From Paenibacillus antibioticophila (lineage in GTDB: Bacteria > Bacillota > Bacilli > Paenibacillales > Paenibacillaceae), in the NCBI RefSeq assembly GCF_000455265.1, contig NZ_HG005139.1, positions 2,635,480-2,699,479 on the forward strand: 64,000 nucleotides of DNA, given 5' to 3'. How positions within the stretch are numbered: the stretch's first letter is position 1; the number at the start of each line of letters is the position of its first letter. The notes below the pieces were generated by a model, which saw only the letters and a list, made by a program, of their open reading frames with translations, was not told where the DNA came from and made no database searches. Positions 44,625 to 53,373 of this stretch are shown here, one piece after another. A program made the position numbers and the translations under genes.

Positions 44625-46088
44625 TTAGTTTTCTCTGAAGTGCTTTTTTACCATGCGCTGGGATAACCGCAATAGGGTATCCTTCTGGCTGTTGCGTTTT
44701 AAGGGGGCCAGTGAACTCATATAGGGAACGCCCAGCGATTGAAGGCTGCATAAATGGAGTGCGATAATGATGAGCGAGATCATGATCCCGTACAGTCCGA
44801 AGGAGGCTGCAATGGCCATCAGGAGAAACCGCAGAATCCGGACTGAAATCCCCAGATTGAACGCAGGCAGAGCAAAGTTGGCGATTGCTGTAATAGCCAC
44901 TACGATTACCATGGCCGCAGATACCAGCCCGGCGTCCACCGCCGCCTGTCCGATAACCAGCGTTCCAACGATGGATACGGATTGACCGATGGATTTGGGC
45001 AGTCTGATTCCCGCTTCACGCAGAATCTCAAAGGTAATCTCCATAATCAGGGCTTCCACAAAGGCCGGAAAAGGAACCCCCTCGCGCTGTCCGATCAAGC
45101 TGATCAACAAATTGGTAGGGATCATTTCCTGATGAAAGGTAGTGATTGCGATATAAAAAGAAGGGGTCAATAAAGCCAGCACAAAACAAAAGTATCTTAG
45201 CAGACGAACCAGACTGGCAAAGTCCGCACGCTGATAGTAGTCCTCGCTGGATTGAAAGGCTTGGACAAACAGGGACGGGACAATTAACACAAATGGGGTC
45301 CCTTCCATAAGAATGGCAACCCTTCCCTCCAGAATAGCCGATGCGATCACATCCGGACGCTCTGAATTGAATATCGTGGGAAAGGGACTGTAGCGTCGAT
45401 CCTGAATCATTTCCTCGATATAGCTGCTCTCCAGCACACTGGGCAATTGGACCTGATCGAGTCGGGTACGCAGCTCACTAAGCACTTCCTCATCGGCCAT
45501 GCCCTCCATATACATGATGGCGATACTTGTTCTTGTCTGCTCACCCAAGCGACGCTGCTCTATTCTAACCATCGGGCTTTGAATGCGTCTTCTGACCAAA
45601 GCGGTATTATTTCTAAGCGATTCCGTGAAGCCTTCTCGCGGTCCTCTAACAACGGATTGGGAGCTAGCCTCCTCCACGCCCCGCTGATTCAAGCTTTCCG
45701 TTCCTACAAGCAGGCATATGGAATGTCCTTCGACAAAAATGATCGAGCCTCCAGCAAGCAAGGCGCTAATCAGCTCCGTATAATGATCCGTATCTCTTAC
45801 CCTTCCCATCGCAATACCCTGCTTCTTGAGTCTTTCATACGCCTGCTCCGGCGATTCCTCTTTGGAAGAAGCCGCAACGTCTACATTCTCCAGCATGCCG
45901 TCAATAAGAGATTTGGGATCTGACATGCCCTCCACATATACGATCAGCACCGAGTTATTCCCATATACAATATCCCTGTAAATAATATCCGGACTGTTGC
46001 CAAGCCGATGCTTAAGCACGTCAATGAATTGATTACGATTGTCGTGAATGTGCTCATGCTCCCACCCGAAATGCTCCACTTGATTCAT
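44625..46088 (-). CDS. Germinant receptor A subunit (GerKA/GerAA)
   Basis: The 487-residue protein has a large soluble N-terminal region (VVRGPREGFTESLRNNTALV, RRIQSPMVRIEQRRLGEQTR) and a C-terminal membrane domain with five or so segments (FPAFVEALIMEITFEILREA, SIVGTLVIGQAAVDAGLVSA), as in GerA proteins. GGAGGAGG eight bases upstream supports ATG 46088; an upstream GTG at 46184 would add 32 residues and has no good ribosome binding site. Length then matches GerAA. It opens the A-C-D-B operon. Confidence 0.9.
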   Translation of the reverse strand: MNQVEHFGWEHEHIHDNRNQFIDVLKHRLGNSPDIIYRDIVYGNNSVLIVYVEGMSDPKSLIDGMLENVDVAASSKEESPEQAYERLKKQGIAMGRVRDTDHYTELISALLAGGSIIFVEGHSICLLVGTESLNQRGVEEASSQSVVRGPREGFTESLRNNTALVRRRIQSPMVRIEQRRLGEQTRTSIAIMYMEGMADEEVLSELRTRLDQVQLPSVLESSYIEEMIQDRRYSPFPTIFNSERPDVIASAILEGRVAILMEGTPFVLIVPSLFVQAFQSSEDYYQRADFASLVRLLRYFCFVLALLTPSFYIAITTFHQEMIPTNLLISLIGQREGVPFPAFVEALIMEITFEILREAGIRLPKSIGQSVSIVGTLVIGQAAVDAGLVSAAMVIVVAITAIANFALPAFNLGISVRILRFLLMAIAASFGLYGIMISLIIIALHLCSLQSLGVPYMSSLAPLKRNSQKDTLLRLSQRMVKKHFREN

Positions 46089-46186
46089 GCAACCAGCCTC
46101 CTCCAATACACCCTTAATATCCCTTTTACTAGGCAATTTATTCTTGCTGCCTCCTGCTGATCGAATTCGGTTCAAATCCCGCACAA

Positions 46187-46227
46187 AAGAAAAACAGCCT
46201 TATCCTCACGGGGAGGACAAAGCTGTA
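46187..46227 (-). terminator. Terminator after the alarmone synthetase gene
   Basis: On the minus strand ACAGCTTTGTCCTC pairs with GAGGATAAGGCTGT and is followed by TTTTTCTTTT. It separates the synthetase gene from the ger operon. Confidence 0.75.
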
Positions 46228-46242
46228 ATGTTCAGGACTATT

Positions 46243-46983
46243 CTATTCATCCGTCAGCAGCTGCATGAATCCTGCCGGAAGCGCAAACTGCTGATTATTG
46301 ATCATAATCCGGCGGAGCTCGTCGAATTCGCTGTCACCGTTCGCATCCTTAATATCATTAATCTCCCTGTGCAGCCGCTCCATCTGCAGATCAAGCGAAT
46401 TCGCAGATTCCGCCGCATTCTTCAGCTCATTCAGCAGACGTTCGGGAATCGCCTGACTGTACTTATAGAAGATCTTATGCTCCAGGCTAGCCCAGAAATC
46501 CATCGCAATCGTCCGAATTTGTATCTCAACGCAGACATGCTCACAACAGTCGGACATAAAGACCGGCACCTCAACCAGCATATGAAGGCTGCGGTATCCA
46601 TTGGGCTTAGGATGCTCGATATAATCTTTGATCTCCAAGACCTTCAGATCGTCCTGGTTCGCCAGCATATCCTTGACCGCATAGATATCCGAGATGAAGG
46701 AACAGGTTATTCTTAAACCGGCAATATCCTTGATATTATCACGAATTCCGTCCAGCGAAAATTCATGATTTTTCCGGAGCATCTTGTTCATAATACTCTC
46801 CGGCGACTTAATACGGGACTTGGTGTGCTCGATCGGGCTGTAATCATGCAAAGACTGGAACTCTTCCTTCAAAATATCAATTTTGGTCTCGATTTCATCG
46901 AGCGCAAATTTGTATACCAGCAAGAAGCGGGTCAGATCATACTTCATCTTTTTTAATTGTTCGATTGGAAATAATGCATTCAT
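46243..46983 (-). CDS. Small alarmone synthetase, YwaC/SasA type
   Basis: The 246-residue protein has a RelA/SpoT synthetase domain without a hydrolase domain: YKFALDEIETKIDILKEEFQ, IEHTKSRIKSPESIMNKMLR, IKDIAGLRITCSFISDIY, PKPNGYRSLHMLVEVPVF and IQIRTIAMDFWASLEHKIFY. The N-terminal half is closest to B. subtilis YwaC (SasA/RelP), which makes ppGpp or pGpp from ATP and GDP/GTP under cell-wall stress. It is slightly longer at the C-terminus than YwaC. Confidence 0.93.
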   Translation of the reverse strand: MNALFPIEQLKKMKYDLTRFLLVYKFALDEIETKIDILKEEFQSLHDYSPIEHTKSRIKSPESIMNKMLRKNHEFSLDGIRDNIKDIAGLRITCSFISDIYAVKDMLANQDDLKVLEIKDYIEHPKPNGYRSLHMLVEVPVFMSDCCEHVCVEIQIRTIAMDFWASLEHKIFYKYSQAIPERLLNELKNAAESANSLDLQMERLHREINDIKDANGDSEFDELRRIMINNQQFALPAGFMQLLTDE

Positions 46984-47142
46984 AGTCCAATTTCTCCTTT
47001 TGTCAGCTTACCGGTGTGCCACATTTAAATTATAGTCGATTCAGGCAGGCCAATTCAATTTTCCTGTGCTGCCCCTATTCCTGATAACTTCAGAAGGATA
47101 TACTTATTAGTAATGCAATGGATAGGAGAAGGAGGAGACATC

Positions 47143-48270
47143 ATGATTATCGGTGTACCGAAAGAAATTAAAAATAACGAAAATCGGGTCGCCCTGACCC
47201 CTTCGGGAGTATCCCTGCTGACGAATGAGGGCCATCGGGTGTATATTGAGCGTCATGCGGGAACAGGCAGCGGATTTAGTGATGAGGAATACATTCATGC
47301 AGGAGCCGGTATTCTGGAGCTTGCGGGAGAGGTCTGGGCAAAGTCCGATCTGATCATGAAGGTAAAGGAACCGCAGCCGGAGGAATATCCTATGTTGCGC
47401 GAGGGTCTGATCCTGTTCACTTATCTGCACCTGGCTGCCGAGCCGGCATTAGCGGAAGTGTTACGGGAAAAAGGAGTCACCGCTATCGCATACGAAACGG
47501 TGGAGATGAATCATGCTCTGCCTCTGTTAATACCGATGAGCGAGGTAGCCGGCAGGATGTCTGTACAGATCGGGGCACAGTTCCTGGAGAAGCCCTATGG
47601 CGGTAAAGGAATCCTGCTCGGCGGCGTTCCCGGCGTCAAGCGCGGGAGGGTTACGATCATCGGCGGCGGCGTGGTCGGCATGAATGCTGCAAAAATTGCC
47701 GCCGGTCTCGGTGCAGAGGTCACCATTCTGGATCTGGATCCGTTGCGTCTTCGCCAACTGGAGGAGCAGTTTGGCGCTTCTGTCCAGACCATGATGTCTA
47801 ACCCGCAATCCATAGATGAATGTGTGCGGCGCAGCGATCTCGTCATTGGAGCGGTATTAATTCCTGGTGCGAAAGCACCGAAGCTCGTTCGCGAGGAGAC
47901 CGTTAAAGCCATGGTGCCCGGATCGGTTATTATTGATGTGGCTATTGACCAGGGCGGTATCTTCGAGACAATTGACCGCGTCACGCTGCACTCCGACCCG
48001 ACCTATGTGAAGCATGGGGTTGTTCACTACGCAGTAGCCAACATGCCTGGTGCGGTTCCAAGAACATCGACTATGGCTCTGGTGAATGCTACGGCGCCCT
48101 ATGCGCTCGAGATCGCAAATAAAGGCGTTCTCGCAGCAATTGCCGGCAACCTGGCCTTGCGCAAAGGGGTAAATGTGGCAGGCGGAGCCGTGACCCACCC
48201 TTCTGTTGCCCGTGATCTTAATTACACGTATGTACCGGTCGAACAAGCTTTGAAGCTTCCCCCTGTGTAA
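47143..48270 (+). CDS. ald: Alanine dehydrogenase
   Basis: The 375-residue enzyme oxidises L-alanine to pyruvate with NAD. It starts [20 protein letters not shown], has the NAD-binding glycine motif [20 protein letters not shown], and the conserved [17 protein letters not shown] and [18 protein letters not shown] near the end. Start 47143 is preferred because GGAGGAG (47131-47137) lies ahead. It stands alone with a strong terminator; Ald is needed for growth on alanine and for normal sporulation in Bacillus. Confidence 0.97.
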   Translation: MIIGVPKEIKNNENRVALTPSGVSLLTNEGHRVYIERHAGTGSGFSDEEYIHAGAGILELAGEVWAKSDLIMKVKEPQPEEYPMLREGLILFTYLHLAAEPALAEVLREKGVTAIAYETVEMNHALPLLIPMSEVAGRMSVQIGAQFLEKPYGGKGILLGGVPGVKRGRVTIIGGGVVGMNAAKIAAGLGAEVTILDLDPLRLRQLEEQFGASVQTMMSNPQSIDECVRRSDLVIGAVLIPGAKAPKLVREETVKAMVPGSVIIDVAIDQGGIFETIDRVTLHSDPTYVKHGVVHYAVANMPGAVPRTSTMALVNATAPYALEIANKGVLAAIAGNLALRKGVNVAGGAVTHPSVARDLNYTYVPVEQALKLPPV

Positions 48271-48283
48271 ACACAAAAAAATG

Positions 48284-48348
48284 GCGCTTGCCTGCAGGGT
48301 GCGATTCGCGGAAATTCACGAATTCACCCTGCAGACAAGCGCTTTTTA
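48284..48348. terminator. Bidirectional terminator between ald and eda
   Basis: GCGCTTGcCTGCAGGGT and ACCCTGCAGaCAAGCGC form a 17-bp stem with one mismatch, followed by TTTTT on the plus strand and preceded by AAAAAAA for the minus strand. It serves both convergent genes. Confidence 0.88.
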
Positions 48349-48354
48349 TTGTCA

Positions 48355-49020
48355 TTATTTCGCTTTGGCCTGCAGGTAGGCTTGCTTGTATTGTGCCGAT
48401 TTCTGGCTGATCAAGCTGTAATCCTGCTTCTTAAGCGCTTCACTTGTCAAGTCCGAACCAATTCCGACAGCTACAGCCCCTGCCTTGATCCACTCCGCTA
48501 AATTATCTAGGGACACTCCGCCAGTCGGCATGACGTTTGCCTGTGGCAGCGGCCCTTTAATGGCTTTGATCATCGAGGGATCATACAGATTACCCGGGAA
48601 GAGCTTGACGATATCTACTCCCCATTCCAAGGCTTCCTGGATATCCCGAATGGTCATACAGCCAGGCATCACAGGAATTCGGTAGCGGTTGCATAACTGA
48701 ACCGTCTCTTTATTCAAGGATGGGCCAACCACAAACTGGGCTCCGGCGAGAATTGCCGCTCGTGCCGTTTCCGGATCCAATACGGTTCCCACTCCAATGA
48801 TAGCATACTGCTCCGGTGAGCTTGCATCCCATGCATATTTTTGCGAAAGAGTCTCAATAGCTTTGAGTGCATAAGGCACCGTCATAGTAATTTCAATAAC
48901 CTTGATTCCCCCTGCGATAGCCTGATCGGCCATTTCCACGACCTGCTCCGGCGTATCTCCGCGAAGTACAGCAACAACGCCTTCTTCTACGATTTTTTGA
49001 ACCAATTGCAGCTTTTTCAT
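48355..49020 (-). CDS. eda: KDPG/KHG aldolase
   Basis: The 221-residue class I aldolase splits 2-keto-3-deoxy-6-phosphogluconate into pyruvate and glyceraldehyde-3-phosphate. Motifs include VAVLRGDTPEQVVEMADQAI, GGIKVIEITMTVPYALKAIE (catalytic Glu region), GVGTVLDPETARAAILAGAQ, VKLFPGNLYDPSMIKAIKGP with the Schiff-base Lys, and MPTGGVSLDNLAEW. It is divergent from kduI, with shared upstream boxes. The KDG kinase that should feed it is not in the window. Confidence 0.93.
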   Translation of the reverse strand: MKKLQLVQKIVEEGVVAVLRGDTPEQVVEMADQAIAGGIKVIEITMTVPYALKAIETLSQKYAWDASSPEQYAIIGVGTVLDPETARAAILAGAQFVVGPSLNKETVQLCNRYRIPVMPGCMTIRDIQEALEWGVDIVKLFPGNLYDPSMIKAIKGPLPQANVMPTGGVSLDNLAEWIKAGAVAVGIGSDLTSEALKKQDYSLISQKSAQYKQAYLQAKAK

Positions 49021-49081
49021 TTGCGTCTCTCCCCATTTTGATCTTATACGGAATATCGATTCTACTTTCTCCTACACATAA

Positions 49082-49096
49082 TAAACCTAAATGAAC
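49082..49096. promoter_or_regulatory. DeoR-operator candidate, box 1
   Basis: TAAACCTAAATGAAC lies 62 bases upstream of eda. The same 15-mer occurs exactly at 49197-49211 in front of kduI, each preceded by CATAAT-like sequence. Confidence 0.6.
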
Positions 49097-49196
49097 TTTT
49101 TTGATAGACCTGAATTTGAGTGAAATGATTATACGACGGGGGCAACGCGCAAGGCCAGAATTTAAAGCTTGCAAATTCACTAATCATGACATAATA

Positions 49197-49235
49197 TAAA
49201 CCTAAATGAACAATATGAACATAAACGAACCTAAA
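49197..49235. promoter_or_regulatory. DeoR-operator candidate, boxes 2 and 3
   Basis: TAAACCTAAATGAAC (49197-49211) is identical to box 1. It is followed by TGAACATAAACGAACCTAAA (49216-49235), a related partial copy, ending just before the kduI ribosome binding site. Direct repeats of this kind are typical DeoR-family targets, and a DeoR regulator is encoded in the operon. Confidence 0.6.
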
Positions 49236-49252
49236 AGGAGCGATTGAATCTC

Positions 49253-50086
49253 ATGGAACGACGCTATGCATCCCACCCAAGCCAGGTCAAGCAATTTGAC
49301 ACTGAGCGCCTTCGGCAGGAGTTTCATATTCCGAAGCTGTTCACCCCTGATGCGTTGGAGCTTGTTCTCACGCATGAGGATCGAATGATCATCGGCGGAG
49401 CAGCCCCCGTGAACTCGGATGTGAAGCTCGAGACCGACCTCAAGGAGCTCGGGGTCGAGTACTTTCTGGAGCGCCGGGAGCTTGGGGTAATCAACGTTGG
49501 CGGCCCTGGTATCATTCTCGTCGACGGCACGGCCTACGATCTGGAACGGAAGGACTGCCTGTACATTGGAATGGGCTCCAGAGAAGTTATTTTCCGCAGC
49601 AAAGAGGCTGCCAATCCGGCTAAGTTTTACCTCAACTCGGCTCCGGCGCACAAGGAATTCCCGACTGCCAAGACAACGCTCGCCGAAGCGGAATCCGGGG
49701 CGATGGGCTCGATTGAGAATTCGAATGAGCGAACGATCCATCGTTTTATTCACGAGAGCGGCATCCAGAGCTCACAATTGGTCATGGGTATGACCCAATT
49801 GAAATCAGGCAGCATGTGGAATACGATGCCGGCCCATGTGCATCCGCGCCGAATGGAAGCCTATATGTACTTTGATCTTCCCGAGGACGCTATAGTCATT
49901 CACTTGATGGGGGAGCCGAGCGAGACCCGGCACATCGTCATGCGGAACGAGGAAGCGGTAATTTCACCAAACTGGTCCATTCATAGCGGCGCGGGCACCA
50001 ACAACTATACTTTTATCTGGAGTATGGCTGGAGATAATAAAAAGTACGCGGATATGGACGCGGTTTCTATGAAAGCTTTAAAATAG
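49253..50086 (+). CDS. kduI: 5-dehydro-4-deoxy-D-glucuronate isomerase
   Basis: The 277-residue cupin enzyme converts 5-keto-4-deoxyuronate, a pectin and glycosaminoglycan breakdown product, to 2,5-diketo-3-deoxygluconate. Markers are MERRYASHPSQVKQFDTERL, VDGTAYDLERKDCLYIGMGS, MPAHVHPRRMEAYMYFDLPE (metal-binding His and Glu) and SPNWSIHSGAGTNNYTFIWS. ATG 49253 gives the same length as E. coli KduI; a TTG at 49244 is an alternative. It starts the kduI-deoR-kduD unit. Confidence 0.95.
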   Translation: MERRYASHPSQVKQFDTERLRQEFHIPKLFTPDALELVLTHEDRMIIGGAAPVNSDVKLETDLKELGVEYFLERRELGVINVGGPGIILVDGTAYDLERKDCLYIGMGSREVIFRSKEAANPAKFYLNSAPAHKEFPTAKTTLAEAESGAMGSIENSNERTIHRFIHESGIQSSQLVMGMTQLKSGSMWNTMPAHVHPRRMEAYMYFDLPEDAIVIHLMGEPSETRHIVMRNEEAVISPNWSIHSGAGTNNYTFIWSMAGDNKKYADMDAVSMKALK

Positions 50087-50126
50087 AACCGAATGTCATT
50101 CTAGAACGGAAGAGTTGAGGTACACG

Positions 50127-50873
50127 ATGAGTTCAATACGACGATACGAGAAAATTATGGAGGTTCTGCTGACGAAGAAGGAAGTCACCGTGGCAGAGCT
50201 CAGCGACAAGCTTGGTGTCACCGGCAAAACCATCCGCGAGGATCTGACGCGATTAGAGGAGCAAGGCCTTATCGCCAGAGTACACGGCGGTGCAGTTCTT
50301 GCGCAAAGCGATCAGCTTGGCATCCTGTCTTCCAAGGCACCTGTCATCAAGCACGCTGCGGAGAAGGCAAGTATTGCCGCGAAGGTGATTCAGGAAATCC
50401 AGCCTCACGATATTATCGCGCTGGACGGCGGCAGCACTACACTGGAGATTGCCAGGCATCTGGAGAATCAGCCGCTAACCGTCATCACGAATGATGTGTA
50501 CATCATCAGCGAGTTGGCCTCCAAGGATATGATCCGTCTCGTCGTACCCGGCGGACACCGTGTCCGGAATATGCTTGCCGGTCCGGAAGCCGGCTCATAT
50601 ATCAGGCAACTGAATATCCAAAAGGCGTATATATCTGCAACCGGTATTCATCCCCAGCACGGCCTGTCCATCTATACCGGTGAATTGATCGAATTTAAGC
50701 GCGCGCTGATAGAGACCGCTCGAGAGGTGATTGCTGTCATTAACCATCATAAATTCGGACAAACAGCGTTGCGTACCTTTGCTGCATTAGATGAATTAAC
50801 CCGCATTATTACGGATGATCTGCCGAACGATATCGCCAAGCCTTATAAAGAAGCAGGCGTGGTTATCGTGTAA
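50127..50873 (+). CDS. DeoR-family transcriptional regulator
   Basis: The 248-residue protein has the DeoR N-terminal helix-turn-helix (RRYEKIMEVLLTKKEVTVAE, LGVTGKTIREDLTRLEEQGL, RVHGGAV) and the C-terminal sugar-phosphate-sensing domain (IIALDGGSTTLEIARHLENQ, TVITNDVYIISELASK, EVIAVINHHKFGQTALRTFA). Its place between kduI and kduD suggests it senses a deoxy-keto sugar and controls both divergent units through the boxes at 49082 and 49197. Confidence 0.92.
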   Translation: MSSIRRYEKIMEVLLTKKEVTVAELSDKLGVTGKTIREDLTRLEEQGLIARVHGGAVLAQSDQLGILSSKAPVIKHAAEKASIAAKVIQEIQPHDIIALDGGSTTLEIARHLENQPLTVITNDVYIISELASKDMIRLVVPGGHRVRNMLAGPEAGSYIRQLNIQKAYISATGIHPQHGLSIYTGELIEFKRALIETAREVIAVINHHKFGQTALRTFAALDELTRIITDDLPNDIAKPYKEAGVVIV

Positions 50874-50915
50874 CGATTGCTGACTTATCATATTTATAAT
50901 CGAGGAGTGAACGGA

Positions 50916-51668
50916 ATGAATTTATTTGACCTTTCAGGAAAAACCGCCTTGGTCACCGGAGCTGCCAGCGGACTGGGACAAGGAATTTCAATTGCACTGG
51001 CCGAAGCGGGGGCCGATGTGGTATGTGCTTCTCTCGGCTCCAGTCAGGAAACTGTAGACCGAGTTAACGCATTGGGAAGAAAAGTGTTGTCTATCGAAGT
51101 GGATCTTAGCGACCACGACCAACTGCAAAGCACCTTTGACCAAGCGCTCGCCCTGACCGGGAAAGTGGATATCCTGGTGAACAACGCCGGCATTATCCGA
51201 CGTGCACCAGCGAAGGACCACGCGGCTAAAGATTGGTTCGATGTGATCGACATTAATCTGAATACCGTATTCCTGCTATCACAGATTGCCGGAAGACATA
51301 TGCTGGAACGGGGCAGCGGAAAAATTATCAACATCTGCTCCATGCTGTCCTATCAAGGCGGCATCAATGTGCCGGGATACACAGCTTCCAAGCACGGTGT
51401 TGCCGGGCTCACACGGGCCTTCGCCAATGAATGGGCTTCAGGCGGAGTTCAGATTAATGCGATTGCGCCGGGATACATGGCTACTGACAATACCGCACCA
51501 ATCCGTGCCGACGAGAACCGCACCGCCTCGATTACCGACCGGATTCCGGCAGGGCGCTGGGGAACACCTGATGACCTGAAGGGACCTGCGATTTTCCTGG
51601 CTTCCTCGGCCGCCGACTATTTGAATGGGCATATCCTCTGCGTGGACGGCGGATGGATGGCTAGATAA
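50916..51668 (+). CDS. kduD: 2-dehydro-3-deoxy-D-gluconate 5-dehydrogenase
   Basis: The 250-residue short-chain dehydrogenase reduces 2,5-diketo-3-deoxygluconate to KDG. It shows LSGKTALVTGAASGLGQGIS (NAD-binding TGxxxGxG), DILVNNAGIIRRAPA, the catalytic Ser-Tyr-Lys set in INICSMLSYQGGINVPGYTA SK and DNTAPIRADENRTASITDRI, as in KduD. Start 50916 follows GAGGAG. With kduI and eda it completes uronate degradation apart from the kinase. Confidence 0.93.
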   Translation: MNLFDLSGKTALVTGAASGLGQGISIALAEAGADVVCASLGSSQETVDRVNALGRKVLSIEVDLSDHDQLQSTFDQALALTGKVDILVNNAGIIRRAPAKDHAAKDWFDVIDINLNTVFLLSQIAGRHMLERGSGKIINICSMLSYQGGINVPGYTASKHGVAGLTRAFANEWASGGVQINAIAPGYMATDNTAPIRADENRTASITDRIPAGRWGTPDDLKGPAIFLASSAADYLNGHILCVDGGWMAR

Positions 51669-51690
51669 AATAATTGCACTCCATAAGATC

Positions 51691-51727
51691 AGCCCCCGGA
51701 TATAGACTTCTTCCGGGGGCTATTTTA
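51691..51727. terminator. Terminator after kduD
   Basis: AGCCCCCGGA and TCCGGGGGCT form a 10-bp GC-rich stem around 11 bases, followed by ATTTTAT. It lies between kduD and the convergent ABC permease gene. Confidence 0.85.
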
Positions 51728-51746
51728 TACGATGCTCGCTGTTAAG

Positions 51747-52556
51747 TTAATTCCCTGCGCTTTCATATTTTCCGAGACCGATCCGCAGCAAGCCGAGCGA
51801 CAGCCAAACAGCACAGACGGCTACAAGCGGCCCGAGCCATCCCCACCAGCTCCATGGCTCCTTGCCGAACAATACGGCCGCCGGGAAGAAGCTGACAAAA
51901 GCAAAGGGAACAACAATGGAAATAAAGAGCTGAATCCCGAGCGAAAAGATGGTAATCGGATATTTGGCGAACTCGCCTAAATTGTGAATCATGATCGGAA
52001 AGGCATTTCCGCTGCTTCGGATCCAGAAGGAGGAACAATTTGCAGCCAGATTGATAGCAATACGGATCGTAATCGCCGAGACAAATAACAGGATTGCCAT
52101 CAGAACCGTCGACAGATTCCAATCCATCTGCACATGGCTTAAGGATATTCCGATAATCGTCCCGCCGATCAATATATTTCCGATCCCGTTCATTCCGATT
52201 CCCGTACAGAATATTTGCAGTACGATCGGAACAGGCCGAACAAGGTAGCGGTCCAATTCTCCTAAATTGACCAGCCGCAGCATCCGCCAAGTCCCCTCAA
52301 AAAACAAGGAGCCTACCCCCTCGGAGACATATATGGCCGCATACATAAAGGCAACCTCCCACAAGCCCCATCCTTGAATATCCGGAATTCTGGAGAATAC
52401 CACCCACAGAAATAAAAATCCGGTTATCTGGGTCAAAGCAGCGGCTCCGATCATGATGTAGAAATCAGCGGAATACTCCAGCATCGCTTTTAGCTGCTGG
52501 CTGTAAAGACGCCAATATAAATACAGAATTCGGCGCGGCGTATTTCTAATCTTCAT
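51747..52556 (-). CDS. ABC-2 type exporter permease subunit (second)
   Basis: The 269-residue membrane protein from ATG 52556 (GGAGGTTAGTGGG upstream) reads MKIRNTPRRILYLYWRLYSQ and has six membrane segments, including LTQITGFLFLWVVFSRIPDI and VVPFAFVSFFPAAVLFGKEP. It matches the COG3694-type permease of ABC-2 exporters that occur as ATPase plus two unlike permeases. It overlaps the region of the upstream permease stop by a few bases. Confidence 0.85.
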   Translation of the reverse strand: MKIRNTPRRILYLYWRLYSQQLKAMLEYSADFYIMIGAAALTQITGFLFLWVVFSRIPDIQGWGLWEVAFMYAAIYVSEGVGSLFFEGTWRMLRLVNLGELDRYLVRPVPIVLQIFCTGIGMNGIGNILIGGTIIGISLSHVQMDWNLSTVLMAILLFVSAITIRIAINLAANCSSFWIRSSGNAFPIMIHNLGEFAKYPITIFSLGIQLFISIVVPFAFVSFFPAAVLFGKEPWSWWGWLGPLVAVCAVWLSLGLLRIGLGKYESAGN

Positions 52557-52560
52557 CCCA

Positions 52561-53373
52561 CTAACCTCCATGAATCGTGATTTGCCGTACAGCCCGGGAC
52601 CATAGCCACCTGCCGAGCAGCCAGAGGAGGATAATCCAGATCCATTGCACGCCAATCATCTGCCAGGCTTCCGCTCTTCCCGTCATACCGAGCGCAATTC
52701 GGACCGGTGTATTAACAATTCCCTGAAAAGGAAGCGCCATCGCCAGCGACTCCAGCCACCCCGGAAAGAACGTCAACGGTACAAGCGCGCCGGATAACAG
52801 ATTCGTGATGGAGGTTCGGGCCCAATAGATGCCAAAGCTGCTCGTCGTCCAGAAGCAGAGCAAGGCGGACATATATACGATGCAAAATTTCACAAAAATA
52901 GACGACAGCATGCTGATTCCAAACTGGAGCATACCCACTCCGTCCTGCGGCAGTGAGATCCCGAGCGTAAACACAGCTGCGGTGCCGATCAAGATGCAGC
53001 TTAGCAGACCTTCCAGCACACAAGAGCCCAGTGTCTCTGCGAGTCGGGCCTTCTGAAACTGGATGGGACGAAGCAAATCCATCATGACGCTGCCATCAAT
53101 GATTTTCCCCGAAATACTGGATTCAGAATAATAGGACAGCATGGAATTTACGAAAAAGGTCACGAGCAGATATGCCTGCATTTGTTCCCACGTAAACCCG
53201 GATAGCTGATCTCGGCCGGTATACACCGCCTGCCACAGACAATACATTGCGATAAGTCCGATAAAGCTGGCTAGAAAATTCAAGATAAAAGATAGTCTGT
53301 AAGCAAGCGTATTCTGCATGGAGCAGAGGGCCAAAGTAATGTACTTCTTGAAAGATGCCACAGACACCCTCAT
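52561..53373 (-). CDS. ABC-2 type exporter permease subunit (first)
   Basis: The 270-residue protein begins MRVSVASFKKYITLALCSMQ and has membrane segments such as LSFILNFLASFIGLIAMYCL and VLEGLLSCILIGTAAVFTLG, with DGSVMMDLLRPIQFQKARLA, a motif of the COG4587 family. It starts within the stop of the ATPase gene (four-base overlap), so the three genes form one coupled unit. Confidence 0.87.
   Translation of the reverse strand: MRVSVASFKKYITLALCSMQNTLAYRLSFILNFLASFIGLIAMYCLWQAVYTGRDQLSGFTWEQMQAYLLVTFFVNSMLSYYSESSISGKIIDGSVMMDLLRPIQFQKARLAETLGSCVLEGLLSCILIGTAAVFTLGISLPQDGVGMLQFGISMLSSIFVKFCIVYMSALLCFWTTSSFGIYWARTSITNLLSGALVPLTFFPGWLESLAMALPFQGIVNTPVRIALGMTGRAEAWQMIGVQWIWIILLWLLGRWLWSRAVRQITIHGG

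Noticed and set aside
49138-49160. GGGGGCAACG near kduI resembles the start of the interspersed repeat
   Set aside because: Only ten bases match; the following GCGCAAGG and the rest of the element are absent, so it is taken as chance.
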